NCBI GenBank assembly: GCA_021442155.1
Contig: CM038221.1
Coordinates: 28,177,906 to 28,241,905 of the forward strand
Direction: 5' to 3'
From: Cymbidium sinense
Taxonomy: Eukaryota; Streptophyta; Magnoliopsida; Asparagales; Orchidaceae
Length of the DNA: 64,000 nt
The notes beneath the pieces were generated by a model. That model ran no database searches. It worked only from the letters and a program-made list of their open reading frames with translations, and had not been told where the DNA came from. Below, piece after piece: positions 24,061-38,473 of the stretch; within the stretch, counting starts at the first letter, position 1; each line of letters opens with the position of its first letter. Made by a program: the position numbers and the translations under genes.

Positions 24061-26575
24061 TCGTAAATAACCACACATATTTTTAATTTAAGCCAACACA
24101 TGTAATTTGACATAAAATAAAATATTTCATTTAATTAATTTTAAAAGAAATGAATACATGATTTCATGTGGCAAGCAATATTTAGCATGATTGGAAAGAA
24201 ATAAAAGAATGTGAGCGCATGATTTCATTCATCCCAATTAATTTGTAAGGGCAATCACATTAAATAATGCTATTTAGAATAAATCAAAATTCTTTAAAGA
24301 CATTTCTAACTTTGCGTTTGATTTGATTTAGGAAATATGAAAGAGGTTTTTTAATCCTAACCCAATTCCCCATGTGTGAATTAATTTGGTTTAATGAAGA
24401 ATATTTAAGTTGATTTTATATTTTAATTAGATTAAAGTATGAATTAAATGAATTAATTAACCCTTACCTATATCACCTTAAGTTAATTAACTAAATAATA
24501 ATAAGCCAATATGATATGCAACCATATGAAAAGTAAATTTGCAATGCTCATGAGAAATGAAAGGGGGCATAATGCAATTGGCTTATAATTAATATTTAAT
24601 TAAGCTTAAGAGATCTCACTTAATTACTTTTATAATTTTCTCACACATGTGAGCCAACCATAATTTTATAATCTCTCACCATGGGTTATTGAACACCCAA
24701 AGAGCTACCTAAGATTAATTACAGGTTGCCTAGGTGTGGATGAATTGGTTTTTTTTATTTTAATTTTATGAAGCCTTTAATTAATTAATTAAACACTTTA
24801 GTTATATTTTAATTTGATGATGAAATCAACTTAAAGGAAAGGATCAAGGGCAAGGCCCTAATCCTATTCCATAAATCATTTTAAACATTCAATTAGATTT
24901 TGATTTCCTTATCTTGAAGATTAATTACTTAATTAATCAATTAATCATTTCATTAACCATTAATTAAATTAATTTTTAATGGTAAAGAAAACTTAGGAAA
25001 TGAATTAGGAATGGTATCCCTAATCACATCCCCTAAGTTATTTTACTATTCAAGAGAGGTAATTAGGTTTAAATGATTAATCAAGTTATTATTTATTAAT
25101 TAATTATGATTAATTAGATTAAGAGAGTGATTAGGGCTTAATCAAGTGATTTCTCTAATTAAACAATCAATAAAATCCCAAAAAAATAGGGGAGGTAGAG
25201 GTCATCCCCTTAGGCATCCACAAAAAAATTTAGGATTAATTAAGCATTTATTTAAGGTGTAATTAAGCTTTTTAGATTTTTGATAAAACCTTAATTAAGC
25301 CAAAATCATTGTTCAAAATCAATTAAAATAATGTTTCTAGATTCTACTCTGAAATATCTTCAAAATGAGCATAAGTTTGTACTTTTGAATTTTTTTAATT
25401 AGTTATGATTTTATGAAATTTCAAGAATAAAAACTAATTAATTAGCCCTAATTAAAGCCTTAATCATGACGGGCCACATGGCGGTTGATGCGGCACCCTT
25501 TTCATATGGCATGATGGGATTGACTGTTTAAGTAGTCACATCTACATGCTGACTCAGCCGACGGTGGACACGCTTTCTCTGTGGATCATCTTATCTACGA
25601 TCGGATGGCCACGATTCAATCCACAATTTAGGAAAGGAATCAAAGGATCTACCACAGAATTTGATCGAGCCATTCATTCCAATCATGCAGAATGATTGGC
25701 TCATGATCTATCCCCTTCACGAGTGATGAAAGATGGATGTCGTCGTCTTCCCTTGTTCGATCCGAGCTCACCCGAGCTCGGATTGTCTCAAATTCTTTCC
25801 ACACCTTCGGGGAAGGGAGAAACACACATCCAACCATCAAATTCACATGGGATTAGAATTTCCTTCATAAAATACCAACCTACTTTTCCATACAAGGCTC
25901 AATTTGTGAAATTACCTCACCGTAGCTAATGTCCAGTGGTGTAACGTTAGAGGTAGCTTCGCCTAGTTGAGGTGAGGTCCTGTTGAAAAGCTTTTAGATT
26001 GATTTAGGCTAGAACACTCGGTTGACCAATCCATGCATGCAAGGGGCTCTGCCCCAATCGAACTCACTCCTCGTGGCTTGGAAGCTTGGGAAATTATTCG
26101 GTTGGCTTTGATAGAGTATATGGATGGTGTGGGTGCAAGGAATTTGGATTTGATTTAGTGGAGAGGGAGTATTGCTTGGATGAGTGGTGTCCTTTTTTGG
26201 CCTAGCTTAAAGAAGAGGAATGCCAATCGAGGAGGACTTGAGGATCCTTGGAAATGCTATGAGTGGATTTAAAAGGCTCACGATGTAATTTATGTGATTT
26301 TCCACTCGAATTGATATGGGTATACCCCCTCAATTTTCCATGATGGATGGACGCCATCATGAGCATGATTTGCATTAGGTCGCCGCATCATCCAGCCACC
26401 AGACTTATCTCCATCAAGTCAAGGTTGCATGCCAGGGATGAGAGGAGTGATGGGAGGCTATCATGGATCCATTGTGCAAGGGTTCAAGGGCTTGGATCCA
26501 ATGGGTGCTCAGTTTGGGTTGGAGATGAGTTAACTCTCCTCCCAAAGGTCCTTGGCTGACCTAGGGTGGGTGTGG
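24061..26575 (-). repeat. LTR fragment (middle part), interrupted on its left by element 1
   Basis: Direct repeat of 29,940-32,430. It begins immediately after the 3' LTR end at 24,060, as if element 1 had inserted into an older - strand LTR. It covers part of the AT-rich U3 and the GC-richer block, and at 26,576 runs into the end of the next LTR copy. Open frames here are not genes. Confidence 0.75.
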
Positions 26576-29500
26576 TGTTTATTTTTGGTTTGGTGTGCTT
26601 TGTGTGTATATGTGAGGGGACACTACACAGATTCATAGATGTACTTATTAGGGTGATTGGGTACAATATTAAGGAATAGTGTACTATCTCGAGAGATAGA
26701 AGTCACTACCCTATAATAGACTTAATCACCTAATAAGGACTCCTAAGGCATGATGGGTCTTCGAATATATTAGAAATTTTTTTCCTACTTTACATGAAAA
26801 AGTAAAGCAAGATTTATTTAAACTGGGTTCGTTAAGCTCTCTATAGAGGCAAGCCTCCATAGTTAATTACATCTTAAGGAAAATAAATCCCTTAATAATA
26901 CTCTCGATTAAAGTAGGCAATTATTGTCTCCAAAGAATTCAAAGATAGGAGTATCAAAGGATTAGTTGTATTTTTGAAAATCAAGTGGGAGAGATCAAAA
27001 GGGAAGAGTTCTTATTGAAACCAAATAAGATGAGTAGGGAGTTTTTATGATACTAGAAAGTCTAGTGAGCATTCCAATCTATCCTATGATTGGGCTTTAT
27101 AGATTTGAATTTGAAGAGATTTATTTATTTGAGTGGAAATTTTATTAAAATTTATGACTTATAATTCCACAATATAAGATTATGAAAATGCCTAAGAAGT
27201 GAGGATTTATGCTCATAGTCCGTAAAGGGAAACAATAACCTCAGATCCTAAATCTAGGGAGCTTTGGCGAGGACCAAAACATGACTTAAATCTAAGATAA
27301 AAATGAGTATATGATTTACCTCCATAAGAGAGAGTAAACCACCTGACTGTTGGGCTTATTACCGCTTTGTGTGGCAGCTAACTAACTCCTACACTTTAAA
27401 TCCATGTAGGCAAGTCATATACTTTGCAAGATGGTTAAGCTGTTATTTATTTAGAAGAGAAACTAAGTCCTTAAACTCACTCCTTAAGAGACTAGATCAT
27501 GAAGGGCATGAGTAATGACTTAATATAATGCAAAATTTTAACAAGTTTTATTTGATTTTTGGACTTTTGTTTTGACACAAGCTGTAGGATTTTATATGCC
27601 TAAATGCATGAAAAATTAATTATGGGCTAAATCAGAAGAGAAAGTGGTGTCTTTCCATCAAAGGCTCTTAAAGGTTAAGCCTTTTTTCTTTGGCACCGAT
27701 GAAAACTCTCTCTTAGCAAGGGTGGAAGAATATGACATGCATGATATTATACATTCAATCATCCAACTAAGGGCTTGCTAAATATTTTATTATCTTGATT
27801 TAATTCTTAGGCTTTTATGTGAGGTTATGAGTTATTTTAAAATTTTATTTATGAGTTGTTAATGGGATAGAAAATTTATTTTTATCCTAAGAGCCTAATT
27901 GTATCCACGCCACACAACAATCAACAATCATAAATAAACTATGAAAATGCATGTTATTTATAATGCAAAAGCTAAACAAAATATCAAAAATTTTTATAAA
28001 ACTATCGCAAAAGAATAAAATGTCGATGCGGTCGGGTACCGCCATACAACCCGAAAAGAAATATGGATAGCCGAGCTCTACTCTTATACATTCCCAGCAT
28101 AATGAAATAATAATTACAATTATAAAATACTAAGTGTTATGGGGCTCTTCATTCTTCATCCTCCATTCTTCACTCTTCACATTTCATTCCTTCATTTTTG
28201 ATTTGCTCCATTTCTTTTTTTTTCTTTTTGGCTTGATTGAGATGTTGTTTGCTCCAAAGGCATCACATTGTGTATAAGACTTGATCTTACAACCAATGTT
28301 CATCCTAATCCCCCATAACACTTATCATAATCTTAATGCAAAAATTACATTAAAAGAGAAGAAAAGTAAATCTAGCTACAACTACAAAGTAAATGTTAGC
28401 TAAACACACCATACAACTTAAGGAGTTATAGGAATAATTTGGACTTAGCACCCCACATATGGGTAACCAAGCCCACATGTCCTAACTTAGGCTATGCTTA
28501 GGGCTCAAGCATACAAAAAAAATATTTATATTTTTATTACAGCGGCCCCTTAAGCATGACCCATTGCATAAAATATGATTAGGCTATTATTGGCCTAACA
28601 TTCAGACTACGCATATACAGTCTAACATCTAGTCTAAAATAATACATCACAAAACCAAACATTCATCAAACCATGCACCGCCCTAACATAAAGCTAGAAA
28701 TGGTGACTTAGTCTAATATGCATGTGTTAAAGCTTATATGGTATGTCCTAACTAGGCTTTAGATTTGCTATGAGGGATTTAATTTATAAATGATTGATTT
28801 CTCTTTAAGTGGTTTAGTTGATTTGAAGATTTTACTTAATATTTTCTTTTGTTTCATATGGCCTACACTTAGCAACTAAGTGTTATAAAGAGAAAAAAGA
28901 GAGGGAACCTCTCTTTTATCCCTACCTTAAGTCATTTCTAAAGTAAGTTAATTAATGAATTTTATTTAGTGAGTGATTTATTATGTGTTTTAATTAACCC
29001 TAAATTTAGGTTCATTCTAAACAACCCTATTCAATAAGAAAGATATCTTAGGATTAATTATGATGGATTACTATCACATAACACACACTCATTCATTTCT
29101 TTCCATCATGTATATCATGCATATGAATACTCTTAAGCATATCTATACATACAATGTAAATCTTAGCACACTTTAATAATGAATGCAAAGAGATGTATTT
29201 TTTAAATTTAAATATTTCATTTGTTGATTGAATTATGAATGCATGCCTTTATTATATAGAAAATATGGATTTTTCATCCATCGGATAGATACACATTCAC
29301 ATGTATAAAAGTTTTAAGTGAGTACGACACCATTATTTTCTACATCAGGGGCGTAAGGAACAAGACATACTTAAGACTACTTAAAGTCTCATAGCCTCGG
29401 GATGTCCAAACTAATATACTACTTTTCTTAGATAAATATAAATGTATGAATAACTATAAGGATAGGAAAATCCATGCAAAAATTATGTTTTATTTATTTG

Positions 29501-32500
29501 ATTTTTGATTCTCATTCATTGGTCACATCATATATGCATGTCTATACTAATATACTACTTAAAGCCTCACAGCCCGGGATGTCCATACTAATATACTACT
29601 TTTCTTAAACACATATGAATGTACAAAAAGAACCAAATGGATAGGGAATCATGCAAGAAATTATGTTTGATTTGGTTGTATGATTTACATGTATAATATG
29701 AAATTCTTCTTAAGTCTTAATATGAAGATACATAGTAATAGATTTAGACAAGTGTTGTGTTCTTTTCAAATGAACTATACACTTGCAAATCCTATGTGAA
29801 TCCATGTTAAGGTAGGGAAAGAGAACTTCATATTACACATCTTATACTATCATCACATGCAAGCTTATAAATATTTGTAATTAGCATTACTTCATTTATA
29901 ATAATTGATTTATAAGTTTTGAAAATAGTTTGTGGTTTATTAGTGATAATAGCCACTCATATCCTTAATTTAAGTCAACACATGCAATTTGACATAAAAG
30001 AAAATATTTTATTTAATTAATTTTTGAAAGAAATAAATGCTTGATTTTATATGGCAAACAATATTTGGCATGATTGGAAAGAAATAAAGGAATGTAAATA
30101 CATGATTTCATTTATCCCAATTAATCCCTAAGGATAATCATATTTAAATAAGACCATTTAAAATGAACCAAAATTCTTTAAATGCTTTTTTAACTTTGAA
30201 TTTGATTTGATTTAGAAAATATGAGAGAGGTTTGCTAATCCTAACCCATTTCTCCATGTATGAATTAGTTTGGTTTAATGAAGAATATTTAAGTTGATTT
30301 TATATTTTGATTAAGTTAAGGTATGAATTAAATGAATTAATTATCCCTTACCTATATCACCTTAAGTTAATTAACTAATTAATAATAAGCCAATATGATA
30401 TGCAAGCACATGAAAAGTAAATTTGTAATGCTCTTAAGAAATGAAAGGGGCCTAATGCAATTGACTTATGATAAATAGACAATTAAGCTTAAGTGATCTT
30501 ACTTAATTACTTTTATGATTTTCTCACACATGGGAGGCAATCATAATTTCATTATCTCTCACCTTGGGTTATTGAACACCCAAGGAGCTACCCAAGATCA
30601 ATTAAAGGTTGCTTAAGTGTGGATGAATTGATTTTTAATTTTAATTTCATTAAACTTTTAATGAATTGATTAAACATTTTGGTTATGTTTTAATTTGAAT
30701 GAAGAAATTAGCTTAAGGGAAAGGATCAAGGGCTCAATCCTAATCCCTAAATCATTTAAACATCCAATTAGATTTTGATTTCCTTATTTTGAAGATTAAT
30801 CACAAAATTAATCAATTAATTATTCCATTAACCCATTAATTAATTTGATTTTTAAAGGTAAAGAAAACTTAGAAAATGGATTAGGAAAAGTATCCCCAAC
30901 CACATCCCCTAAGTCATCTTATTGTTCAATAGAGATAATTATGCTTAAATGATTAATCAAGTTACTATTCATTCATTAATTATGATTAATTAATTTAAGA
31001 GAGTGATTAGAGCTTAATCAAGTGATTTCCCTATTTAAGCAATAAAAAAATTCCAAAAAAATAGGGGAGCTAGAGGTCATCCCCCTAAACATCCTCAAAA
31101 AATTTGAGATTAATTGAGTGCTTAATTAATGTTCAATTAAGCTAATTAGATTTTTGATAAAATCCTAATTAATCCAAAATCACTATCCAAAATCAATTAA
31201 TTATAATTTTCCTAGATTCTCTTCTGAAATTTCCTCAAAATGAGCCTAAGTTTGTATTTTTTAGATTTTTATTCAATTTGTTATGATTTTAGAAAGTTTC
31301 AGGATTAAAAACCAATTAATCATCCCTAATTTTAATCGTTCGCCATGGCGACGTAACGCGCATGCGACACTTTCCACATGGCGCGACAAGATTGGCTATT
31401 TAAGTAATCACATCCGCATTCACTTAGCCGATGATGGACGCGCTTTCTTTGTGGGCCGTCCGATCTTAGATCAGATGACCATGATTCGATCTAAGATTTA
31501 GGAAATGAATCAGAGGCTCTACCATGGGATTTGATCATAGTCATTCATCTTAATCACGCGAGATGGACTGCTCGTGATCTATCTCATTCGCAAGCGATGG
31601 AAGACGGATGTCGTCCGTCTTCCCTTGTTTGATCCAAGCTCACCCGAGCTCAGATTGTCTCCAAACTCTTCCTACACCTTCGGGAAAGGGAGATGCACAC
31701 ATTTAACGATCAAATTTCTATGAAATTTTAATTTTCTTCACAAAGGATCAACCCACTTTTGTATACAAGGCTCGGTTTATAAAATTACCTCACCGAAGCT
31801 AATGTTCGGTGGTGCAACACTGGAGGTAGCTTCACCTAGTTGAGGTGAGGCTATGTTGAAGAGCTTTAAGCTTGATTTAGAATGGGAGGCTCGGTTGACC
31901 AATCCATGCATGTGAAGGCTTCGGCTCCGATCGAACTCACACCTCTTGCCACTTGGGAGCTTGGGATATGATTTGGTTGGCTTTGATAGGGTATGGTGAT
32001 GGCGTGGCTAAGAGGAATTGGAATTTGATTGAGTGGAGAAGGAGTATTGCTCGGGATTGGAATGCCCTATTTTGGCTTTGCTCGAGAATGGGAAATGCCG
32101 AATGGAGAGGGCTTGGTGATCCTTGCAAACACTTTAAGGGGCTTTGGAATTCACTAAGGAGAGCTCATGATGCAAGTGTGTGCGAAATCATGTTCCAATT
32201 GAGGGGGTATACACCTCAATTTCCCATCATTGATAGACGAGAATGTGTGTACATTTTGTACTAGTTCACTACCGTCTGGCCGTTGGACTTGTCTCCATCA
32301 AGTCGTGAGGCAGGAGGGATGGGAGGAGGGAGATGGGACGCCATGGACCCAAGCTTGGCTGGATCCAATAGGTGCTGGTTTGGGTTGGAGGTGAGTCAAC
32401 TCACCTCCCAAAGGTCCTTTCTTGACCTAGGGGTGGGTTAGCTAGGTGGGTCAGGAGAAGGTTCCATGAAGTGCCAATGAGCTACCATGGGGATGGGCAA

Positions 32501-34504
32501 GTTAACTTTAGCTTGGATCCAATGGTTTTAAGGTTTAAATCCTATGGTTTGATGGCTATGCCCCTTGGTGGGGCCCACTTGGCTTTTAGGCTGATTTGAA
32601 AATGAATTAGGACATGTTTGGGTTGGGTTTGACTAAGTCCTAGGGTCTTATAAGTTAGTTTGAATGGATTTGGCTTCATTTGGTCAAATGGGTTCTATTT
32701 GGGCTAGGTTGGGTTGGGTTGACCAATTGGTCAAATTGGGTCAAACTAAGGCTTGAGTTTGGTTTATATGTTGATTTGAGATATTTTGGTTCAATTAATT
32801 TGGATTGGTTTGGCCTATGTTTGACCAATTTGACCAATTTAACCAAATTAGGTTGGGTTAGGTGTTGAGTCAAGTTCAATTAGTTGATTAAAAATGATTG
32901 TAGGCTTTGGTTTGGTTTAATTTGGAATTATTTTGAAATTTGATCAATTTGGGCTAGGTTGGGCCAAGTTGGGCTCAATCATGACTTTGGTTAAGTTCAA
33001 TAAGTGATTTGGAATGAACTTGAGCCATTGGTTGCAATCAATTTGGATTAAATCATGATTTGACCTATTTTACTTTTTAGTCTAATTTGGGTCAACTTAG
33101 ATCAAGTGGCCAATTAGTCTTAGTTTGGCTCAATTGATGGCTTGGTCATGTTCAATCATTAATTATGAATGGGTTTGAGTCAATGATTTCAATCAATTTA
33201 GCTTATGATGAATTTTGACTAGTTTGAGTTTCATTTGAGCTAAATTTTGACTTGGTCAAAGGCTAGGTTTGACTTGGTTTGATCAAATTCAAGGTGGTTG
33301 ATCACCCCATGATGATTGTTGATCATGATTGATGTTTAGATGTGATTTGTTCAATCCAATTTGGGTTGGATTAAACTTAGCTCAAAAGGCCTTTTAGGTC
33401 ACTTTAAGTCAAGTGAGCCTAAATGAGTCAATTGGCTTGATCAAGGTTTGATTCAAGTTTAGTTGAACTCACAAATGAGCTTAGGATTGAAATATAAATC
33501 CAATTGCAATTGGTTTGGAGCTAAATGGATTTTGGTTCATGTGATAATTTCAAGTCAAAATGGTCAATTTGGGCTTGATTTGGGTTGACTTGGATTTGGT
33601 TTGATAATGGGGGTTTATATTTATATTTGGATCAATGATTGAATGAATGATTGACTCATGAAGAAATCCATGAGTTTTGAGTTGATTTGAGTTTCATTTA
33701 GCCAAGTTCAAAAGTTTGGCTAAAAGGGCTAAAATTAGAAATTTGATTTGATTTGAGTTTGGTTTTGGTCATTTGAATTTATATTTCATTTATATTTGTG
33801 AATCTAAATGAAGATATAAATGGGTCATGAGAAAATCACTTGAGTTTGGAGTGATTTGGAAGCAAATTTGATTAAGCTTATGGAAGTAGGTCCATATAGC
33901 TTAAGAAGGGTCTTAATTTGGTTTGATTTGTTTTGATTTGATTTGAAAGGTTTGAATTTGGATTTTATTTATATTTGTAAATATAAATGAAGGAATGATT
34001 GATTTATAAAGAAATCAACCAAATTTGAGTTGGTTTGAAGGAGTTTTGGCTAAGCACATAAAGGTGGTTCATATGCTTAGGAATTTGGAGTTAATCATGG
34101 GTTTCAATCATGTGGAATTTGGAATTGATTTATGATTTAGAATTTGATTTGAGATTAGATTTGATAATTTAGAAAATTAATTGGATTGGGGTTGATTTGA
34201 ATTTGGCTAAGGCTAAGTCCATAAGATAATTTGGTGATGGGTTTCAATCATTGGATAGTTGGATTTGATTTTATAATTTGAGGTTTAGTTTGAAAGAAGG
34301 AATCAAGGATTGGGTTTAGGCTATAGGGTAGGAAAGTCTTCTTAAATCTCTAAGGAACATCTTATTCATATGACTAACTCTTCTAAGTCTCTAGGGTTAG
34401 GTTAAGTATTCAACTAAGAGTCTTAAGACTAAGAAACTCTTAGTGTCTACGAGAGTCCTAGGCCTATAATGAGGAAGCTGGGAGCTCACTCCAAAATGAG
34501 GTCA
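26576..34504 (-). repeat. Near-complete - strand LTR copy
   Basis: On the - strand it starts TGACCTCATTTTGGAG at 34,504 and ends CA at about 26,576, about 7.9 kb, with the same order of segments as 16,270-24,060. TATA is decayed. A 103-codon open frame at 31,953-32,264 on the + strand (antisense to the LTR) has diverged relatives at 26,050-26,330 and, inverted, at 54,154-54,408. No adjoining internal region is visible on either side. Confidence 0.8.
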
Positions 34505-36675
34505 ATGGTGGGTTAGGTGTGCTAGGTTGGGTCAGGAGAAAGTTCCATGGAGAGCTAAGGGGATGCCATGGGGATGGGAGAGTTGACTTTTGGCTTGGAT
34601 CCAATGGTTTTGAAGTTTAAATCCCATGGTTTGATGGCTAACCCCCTTGGTGGGGCCCACTTGGCTTTTGGGAGGTCTTAGGTTGACCAAGGGTGAGTTT
34701 AAGCTGAGTTAAGTCAGCCCACAAGATCCCATAAGTTGGTTTTGAGTGGTTTGGCTTAGATTGGTCAAATGGGTTACATTTGGGCTAGGTTGGGTTGGGT
34801 TGACCAATTGGTCAAATTAGGTCAAACCGAAGCTTGAGTTAAGTACATATGATGATTTGGGATGTTTTGGTTCAATTAATTTGATTGGTTTGGCTAGGTT
34901 TGGATTTGATTCATTTGAATTCAAAAGGGTCAAATTGGTCAAGTTGACCAATTTGACCAAATTAGGTTGTGTTAGGTCTTGAGTCAAGTTCAATTGGTTG
35001 ATTAAAAATGATTGTAGGCTTTGTTTGATTTAAATTAGAATTAATTTGAATTTTAGTCAGTTTGGGCTAGGTTGAGCCAAGTTGAACAATTGGTCACCTT
35101 GGGCTCAATCATGGCTTTGGACAAGTTCAATAAGTGATTTGGACTGAACTTAAGCCATTGGTTGTAATCAATTTAAGTTAAATCACGATTTGACCTATTT
35201 TTAGCCTTTTAGGCTAATTTGGGTCAACTTAGGTCAAGTGGCCAATTTGGGTCAACTTAGATCAAGTGGCCAATTAGGCTTAATTTGGCTCAATTGATGG
35301 CTTGGTCATGTTCAATCATTGATTATGAATGAGTTTGAGTCAATGGTTTTAATTTTGGCATATGATGAATTTTGTCTAGTTTGGGTTTCATTTAGGCTAA
35401 ATGTTGACTTGGTCAAAGGCTAGGTTTGACTTGGTTTGATCCAATTCAATTCAATTGATCACCCCATGATGATTGTTGATCATGATTTAGGTTTAGATGG
35501 GATTAGTTCAATCCAATTTAGGTTGGATTAGAACTTGGCTCAAAAAGATCTTTTAGGTCACTTTAGGTCAAATGAGCCTAAATGGGTCAATTGGCTTGAT
35601 CAAGGTTTGATTCATGTTTAGTTGAACTTACATATGAGCCTATGATTGAAATATAAATCCAATTGCAATTAGTTTGGAGCTAAGTGGGTTTTAGTTCATA
35701 TGACAATTTCAAGCCAAAGGGGAACTTGGGCTTGATTTGGGTTGACTTGGATTTAGTTTGATAATGGTGATTTATGTTTATATTTGGATCAATGATTGAA
35801 AAAATAATTGAATCATGAAGAATCCATGAGTTTTGAGTTGATTTAAATGTCATTTAACCAAGCTCAAAAGTTTGGCTAAAAGAGCTAAAATTATGAATTT
35901 GATTCAATTTGGGTTTGGTTTGGACCATTTAAATTTATATTTCATTTATATTTGTGAATATAAATGAAGATATGAATGATTTATGAGAAAATCACTTGAG
36001 TTTGGAGTGATTTGGAAGCAAGTTTGACCAAATTAAAAGATATAGGTCAAAAGAGGCTAACTTAGATTTTGAATTGGTTTGATTTATTTTTGGTCATTGG
36101 AGGGTGGGTTTCATTTATATTTATAAATATAAATGAAGAAATGAATGACTTATAAAGAAATCAATCATGTTTGGGTTGATTTGGATCAAGATTTGATTGG
36201 GCTTATGGAGGTGGGTCCATATGGCTTAAGAAGGGTCTTGATTTAGTTTGATTTATTTTGATTTGATTTGAATGGTTTGAATTTGAATTTCATTTATATT
36301 TGTGAATACAAATGAAAGAATGATTGATTTGTAAAGAAATCAACTAAGTTTGAGTTGGTTTGAAGGTAGTTCATATGGCTTAGGAAGAGATTTTGGAATT
36401 TGGAGTTAATCATGGGTTTCAATCATTTAGAGTTCGGATTTGATTTTGGGGTTTGAATTTGAATTTGAATTTGAGGTTTTGGGTTTGAAAGAAGGAAGCA
36501 AGCATTGAGTTTGGGTTATAGGTTAGGCATGTCCTCATAAATTCTAAGGCCACCTATTTCTGTTCTAAGTCTCAGGTTAGATTAAGTGTTCTCATCACTA
36601 AGTTAACCAGAAACTCTTGGTGTCTAAAGTCAGATCATGATGAGAGAGGTGAGAGCTCACTCCAAATGTGTGGTT
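34505..36675 (-). repeat. Tandem second copy of the first 2.1 kb of the LTR (U3 start)
   Basis: Matches 32,431-34,504 unit for unit: both begin GGTGGGTTAG...GGGTCAGGAGAA and end ...GAGCTCACTCCAAA. It is rich in GGTTTGATTTG and TTGACCAATTGGTCAA strings and contains a 24-bp perfect palindrome at 36,112-36,135. The outer end at about 36,675 borders low-copy sequence. Confidence 0.8.
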
Positions 36676-38473
36676 AACAACCATTCACTATTTGGATTGG
36701 CGTCCATTCAAAAGAGTTAGATAATTAACTCAAATATGACTCATTACAATTGAAGTTTGAGTCAAGTTCATTGCTTTTTGAGTTTTTTGAACCTAGAAAG
36801 TTAGATCTATTTTGTGAGCCAGTCAATCTTATATCGACATATATGACTATGCATGCTCGATCAAAAATATAACTCAGCTTAAATACAATATGATTGACTT
36901 TAAATTTGTTCTCGCCATTTTAAATATAGATCGAATCAACTCATATTAAAATTTAAACTAAATATTTACATAAAATATATGTTATGAATGATATAACATA
37001 CACATAGAACTTTGAAAAAAAATGCCCTTAGAAAGTTCCCTCCCTATTTAATTGCGCCAACTGAATGTGTGGACTAAGTAGCAAACGTACATCAAAGCAT
37101 ATCCATATAATTCAAAGTTTGACTAACAATTTGCCCGATTAAAATTTGTACTATTCTAAGCTTTAACTTTGGTTAAATAATTGTCAAGTGACGTCATTCA
37201 TCATTAAACCTTTTGAATATTCTAAATAATAAATATAGAATAATTATTTATTATCATTTTAAAATTAAGAGTTCTAACTCCGACTTGACTTAGCACGCAA
37301 AATGTCACTTTCTAAAAGAGAAATAATTGAGTTGTTCTATCTATTAAGGGATTGACCTCACATGGTCATAAAATTTTATTATAATGTGCTGTTTAAAAAT
37401 TTTAAAAAAATCGATATGGATAGATTTAATATTAGTATTTTACTAGTAATTTTTAATACTTTTATCAGTTAAATTAGCTTATCACTTATAAGTTGTATTT
37501 AAATATAAGAAAAAAAGGTAAAGAGTTGATAGATTATCTAGGAATGTCAAAAATTGACTCGTCATGATAACTCGATTCGAAAAATTTGTGTTTAGATCTT
37601 CGATTAATTTTCAGGTCAGATTTGAGTTCAAGAAACTGAGTCATTTAATATTTTAGGTTGAATTCGAGTTAACCCACTAACTTTAATTTGCCCTATGAAC
37701 TCAAAATTGATCTAATTTTTATCTATAAATTTAAATTTGAGTCAATTTTTATCTACAAATTCAACTTATCCGATCCGAATCATGTTACTCACAGTAGGAA
37801 GAACTTTGAAAGCTTTTTTTATAAAAATAAAAATAAAAATTGAGAGATAATAAATTTAAAATATTTAATTTTTTTTTTTACATAAAGAGTAACTGATAAT
37901 ATTCAAAACTCATAATCTAAACAAATGATCTGGCAAAGTTATATTTTGATTTGTAATAAGGGAATAATGTTCAATTAAATTGTAATATAATTTATTAATT
38001 GAAATTTAGCAACTATAATTTAATAAGGAGAGGCTATAGGTTGCTTCGTAATTTGGATTTGTATGTTTTAATTTAATTAATTTTAGTAGTTGCAACAATA
38101 ATTCGTAATCATAATTACGAAGGATATCAAAAATTTAAATTTATTTTGTGGCGTGTACTATCAAATAAAACTTATATTATACTTAATTTAAATTTAATAT
38201 AATTTTATATAATCAAGTTAATGAAAGAAAGCAATTTTTTTTTGCTATCATAATAGAATTTTATCATAAATTAATTTTAAATAAAAACAATATAAATTTT
38301 ATCAAAATTATTTTGAAGATTATAAAATTCACCAATCTACCCTCTCTGATTTGAACTTAAAGTAAAATAAATGCATATATTTCAGTTTTTTTTTTTTTTT
38401 ATGTTTGATACAATGTAAATTAAAATTTTAAAGTAATGTAATGCATTTGGAATTCACTAGAAGTTTAAATTTT
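36676..38473. other. AT-rich intergenic sequence
   Basis: No gene or clear element. A segment at about 37,540-37,800 has recurring AACTCGAATT/GAGTTCAAG-like strings resembling decayed transposon ends, but I could not define borders. Confidence 0.4.

Noticed and set aside
32676..32879. Paired open frames on both strands in the U3 region
   Set aside because: Product of repeated GGTTTGACCAATT strings in the LTR; the tandem copy at 34,750 does not keep them.
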